Positions 4,463-6,931 of a DNA stretch of 6,931 bases are shown here, one piece after another. The DNA comes from Kocuria sp. (lineage in GTDB: Bacteria > Actinomycetota > Actinomycetes > Actinomycetales > Micrococcaceae). Each line of letters starts with the position of its first letter. The stretch's first letter is position 1. A program made the position numbers and the translations under genes. Below the pieces are notes generated by a model that worked only from the letters and a program-made list of their open reading frames with translations, had not been told where the DNA came from and did no database searches. The stretch covers positions 1 through 6,931 of the forward strand of contig JAKDKI010000122.1 in the NCBI GenBank assembly GCA_030453435.1. The letters are read 5' to 3'.

Positions 4463-6034
4463 ATGCCGAACCAGGTTGCACTAACTTTCGAAGATGGCGT
4501 CACCAAGGTCATCAAGGTCGATGACTACGAAACCATCATGGACGCGTCCTACAAGGCACGCATCAACATTCCTTCCGACTGCCGCGACGGCGCGTGCGGT
4601 ACATGTAAGTCCTTCTGCGAGTCCGGCGAGTTCGACCCCGGAGACTTCATCGAGGATGCTCTGACCGACGAGGAGTTCGAGAAGGGTTACATCCTGACTT
4701 GCCAGACCATGCCGGAATCGGACATGGCCGTGAATATCCCCGCGACCTCCGAGTCGGCCAAGACCTCGGCCTCCTCGTACACCTCGCGGATCACGCAGCT
4801 GGACCGTCATTCGGAGACCACCACGTCCTTCACGCTGGAAATCGACAAGCGCTCTGAACTGGCTTACCTGCCCGGCCAGTACGTGAACCTCAAGATCCCC
4901 GGTGCCGATGTGGAGCGCTCGTACTCCTTCTCGAGCGGCCCGAACACCGAGGCTGCGTCCTTCATGGTTCGTACCGCTCCCAAGGGCGCGATGTCCGAGT
5001 ACTTGCGTGACCGCGCCGAAGTGGGCGATGAGATCACCCTGTCCGGCCCGTTCGGTTCCTTCTTCCTCCGCGACCCCAAGCGTCCGCTGCTGCTGTTGGC
5101 CGGCGGCACCGGTTTGGCGCCGTTGCTGTCCATCCTGGAGAAGCTCTCGGAGAATCCGCCGGAGCACGCCGTGCACCTGATTTACGGTGTGACCCGCGAG
5201 GAAGACATCGTGGGCTTGGACTGGATCGAAGAGTACAAAGCCAAGCTGCCCAACTTCACGTGGGACTACATCGCCTCCGAAGATGGCACCTCGGCCCCGC
5301 ACACCGGTTACGTCACCCAGATCATCGAACCGGGTCACCTCAATGACGGCGACGTGGACATCTACCTGTGTGGCCCCCCGCCCATGGTCAACGCCGTGGC
5401 CAAGTGGCTCGAGACCGAGGGCATCGAGCCCGCCAACTTCTACTTCGAGCGCTTCGCACCCAAGGAGAAGACCGGAGGTGACGCCGAGACCGGCGCACCC
5501 GCCAGCTCCGATGATGTTGCAGAGTCCGGCGATTCGATGTCCAAGTCCGAGGCAGTTTCCTCCATGGAAACCGGTCGCCTCTCCTTTGCCAAGGAAGATT
5601 CCTTCGCGCAGTTGGACGCCCGCATGGGTCTTGAGTTGGCCATCACCGAGCTCATGATGCCCAAGATCACGGACGAACAGGTCAAGAACCTGCGCCGCCT
5701 GGCCGAGGCCACCGCGGATTGCGTGGCAGGCTCCGAGGTCAAGAAGCCCGAGGACTTCGTGCGTTACAACGAGGAGTTCCACGAGTACCTCTTCACGGTC
5801 TCTAACAATCCCTCGTTGCTGGAGTCCTACCGTCGCTTGGACCTGACCGATCAGATGCAGGCCACGTTCGAGTCCGGAACCGTGATCTTCGATCGTGTCA
5901 TCCAGGATCACGAGGACTTCGTCGAGGCGTTCGAGAAGAAGGACGTCGAGCGTGCCCGCGAGGTCATCATGGCCCACGCACGTGACGCCAAGGAGACCAT
6001 GGAAGGCGCCATCGACAAGAAGGAATCCGAGTGA
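4463..6034 (+). CDS. benC: Benzoate dioxygenase reductase with C-terminal FCD-like domain
   Basis: This 523-residue flavoprotein passes electrons from NADH through FAD and a plant-type [2Fe-2S] ferredoxin domain to BenA. The ferredoxin domain (1-95) has Cys40, Cys45, Cys48 and Cys80. The FAD-binding barrel has the RSYS motif at 152-155. The NAD domain has GGTGLAP (214-220) and CGPPPMV (303-309), and the reductase ends at FYFERF (326-331), where typical BenC stops. An acidic, Ser-rich linker (about 335-373) leads to a helical region (about 375-520) with FCD features: RLAEAT, the NEEFH motif with His440, SNNPSL, His483 in IQDHEDF, and His505 in AHARD. No winged helix precedes it. The ATG at 4463 has AGGAGA (4448-4453) ahead. 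The stop overlaps benD. I recall that some other actinobacterial BenC proteins exceed 500 residues, so the fusion may be lineage-wide. The function of the extra domain is unknown. Confidence 0.93.
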   Translation: MPNQVALTFEDGVTKVIKVDDYETIMDASYKARINIPSDCRDGACGTCKSFCESGEFDPGDFIEDALTDEEFEKGYILTCQTMPESDMAVNIPATSESAKTSASSYTSRITQLDRHSETTTSFTLEIDKRSELAYLPGQYVNLKIPGADVERSYSFSSGPNTEAASFMVRTAPKGAMSEYLRDRAEVGDEITLSGPFGSFFLRDPKRPLLLLAGGTGLAPLLSILEKLSENPPEHAVHLIYGVTREEDIVGLDWIEEYKAKLPNFTWDYIASEDGTSAPHTGYVTQIIEPGHLNDGDVDIYLCGPPPMVNAVAKWLETEGIEPANFYFERFAPKEKTGGDAETGAPASSDDVAESGDSMSKSEAVSSMETGRLSFAKEDSFAQLDARMGLELAITELMMPKITDEQVKNLRRLAEATADCVAGSEVKKPEDFVRYNEEFHEYLFTVSNNPSLLESYRRLDLTDQMQATFESGTVIFDRVIQDHEDFVEAFEKKDVERAREVIMAHARDAKETMEGAIDKKESE

Positions 6035-6864
6035 CCCAGTTGCCCGAACCGTTCAGCGCACTGAGCCCTGGCCGTTTCAACGGCAAGGTTGTGCTGGTGA
6101 CTGGCGCCGCCCAGGGCATCGGCCAACGGGTTGCAGAACGCGTCGGCGCCGAAGGTGGCACCGTGGTGCTGGTGGACCGTTCCGAGTTGGCGGAGCAGGT
6201 AGCAGACGGCATCAATGAGTACGCCGCGAAGAACGGCTCCGAGGGCTCGGCCAGCTCAGTAACCGGTGTCGATCTCGAGACGTTCGCCGGTGCTGAGCAA
6301 GCTGTGTCCGCAACCCTGGAACGTCACGGTCGCGTGGACATCCTGATCAACAACGTGGGCGGTGCCATCCTGATGCGTCCGTTCGAGCACTTCGATGCCG
6401 AACAGATCCAGAAGGAAATCAACCGGTCCCTGTTCCCCACGTTGTGGATGTGCCGCGCGGTACTTCCCACCATGTTGGAGGCGGGTTCCGGAACCATCGT
6501 GAATGTGTCCTCGAATGCCACGCGCGGCATCAACCGCGTGCCGTATTCGGCGGCCAAGGGTGGCGTCAACGGCATCACCCAGGCGTTGGCCATGGAGACC
6601 GCCGGCCGCGGTATCCGCGTAATGGCCACTGCCCCGGGCGGTACCGAGGCTCCCCCGCGCAAGGTTCAGCGCGGCCCCGGCCCCGAGAGTGAGCAGGAGC
6701 AGGGGTGGGTCAAGGACGTGGTGGAGCAGGTCACCGAATCCACGTTCTTCAAGCGCTACGGCACCCTGGACGAACAAGCCGCACCCATCGTGTTCCTGGC
6801 CTCGGACGAGGCCTCCTACATGACCGGGTCGGTGATCCAGGTCAGCGGTGGTGACATGGGCTGA
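6031..6864 (+). CDS. benD: Benzoate cis-diol dehydrogenase (short-chain dehydrogenase)
   Basis: The 277-residue SDR enzyme oxidises and decarboxylates the cis-dihydrodiol carboxylate to catechol with NAD+, supplying the CatA substrate. It shows the classical SDR set: TGAAQGIG (24-31) for the cofactor, an acidic Asp49 after the second strand favouring NAD(H), NNVG (107-110), the catalytic Ser in VNVSSNATRG (160-161), and Tyr172-x3-Lys176 in YSAAKGG. TRGINRVPYSAAKGGVN resembles BenD/XylL proteins. The length is slightly above the usual 250-265, partly from a Gly/Glu-rich insert around 205-228 (PPRKVQRGPGPESEQEQGW). The start is GTG at 6031, overlapping the benC stop by 4 bases (GTGA), with AAGGAA (6020-6025) ahead. 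BenC and BenD are thus translationally coupled. Confidence 0.93.
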   Translation: MTQLPEPFSALSPGRFNGKVVLVTGAAQGIGQRVAERVGAEGGTVVLVDRSELAEQVADGINEYAAKNGSEGSASSVTGVDLETFAGAEQAVSATLERHGRVDILINNVGGAILMRPFEHFDAEQIQKEINRSLFPTLWMCRAVLPTMLEAGSGTIVNVSSNATRGINRVPYSAAKGGVNGITQALAMETAGRGIRVMATAPGGTEAPPRKVQRGPGPESEQEQGWVKDVVEQVTESTFFKRYGTLDEQAAPIVFLASDEASYMTGSVIQVSGGDMG

Positions 6865-6878
6865 CAGCCCACACTGGC

Positions 6879-6917
6879 TACGCGCCGGGTGAGTCGAACA
6901 GACTTACCCGGCGCGTA
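6879..6917 (+). terminator. Hairpin after benD, likely end of the ben operon
   Basis: TACGCGCCGGGT (6879-6890) pairs perfectly with ACCCGGCGCGTA (6906-6917). One G-U and four more pairs bring the stem to 17 bp on a 5-base loop (GAACA). It starts 14 bases after the benD stop. No T-run follows, so it would be a terminator of the U-poor kind or an RNA-stabilising stem. The window ends 14 bases later. Confidence 0.55.
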
Positions 6918-6931
6918 CAGTATCCGCAGGT

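Noticed and set aside
4481..5977. A 498-codon open frame on the - strand opposite benC
   Set aside because: It is a shadow of benC, with the same low-complexity composition and no recognisable family.
5465..6034. A separate GntR-type regulator gene after benC
   Set aside because: The region is in frame with the reductase without a stop, lacks a winged helix, and has no ribosome binding site of its own that I could see.
1..6931. CRISPR array, insertion sequence or prophage
   Set aside because: No regularly spaced long repeats, transposase motifs, terminal inverted repeats or phage genes were seen.

Overview
The window reads as chromosomal DNA of a moderately GC-rich actinobacterium (Actinomycetota). 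A Micrococcales-like genus is a guess. The signs are strong G/C preference at third codon positions, Actinobacteria-like BenA and CatA sequences, and a long BenC. The core is a benzoate-to-muconate module. benA, benB, benC and benD lie on the + strand from 2375 to 6864. catA lies divergently on the - strand (1153-2022). BenAB (ring-hydroxylating oxygenase) with BenC (reductase) would turn benzoate into its cis-1,2-dihydrodiol. BenD oxidises the diol to catechol, and CatA cleaves catechol to cis,cis-muconate. catB, catC, a benzoate transporter and a recognisable dedicated activator are not in the window.

Layout: 2-121 is the C-terminal end of an unidentified charged protein. 188-673 is a MarR-family regulator. 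674-1152 has no convincing protein gene, but holds a run of hairpins best read on the - strand (738-877), followed by the catA terminator (1073-1108). 2023-2374 is the shared catA/benA control region, rich in dyads and short repeats. benA and benB are 44 bases apart. benB and benC are separated by 160 bases with a strong hairpin. benC and benD overlap by 4 bases. A 17-bp hairpin follows benD.

Two things stand out. First, 738-877 on the - strand can fold into three stem-loops whose loops carry runs of 6, 5 and 5 cytosines, with a fourth C5 run in a linker. Two of the stems close fully only on the - strand, through G-U pairs. A promoter-like sequence lies just upstream. This resembles the actinobacterial 6C RNA but appears expanded. 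Second, BenC is 523 residues instead of the usual 335-350. A complete ferredoxin-FAD-NAD reductase is joined by an acidic/Ser linker to a domain resembling the FCD ligand-binding domain of GntR regulators, without any DNA-binding domain. This could make the reductase sensitive to a ligand. All functional statements rest on reading motifs in the sequence; no searches or folding programs were run.
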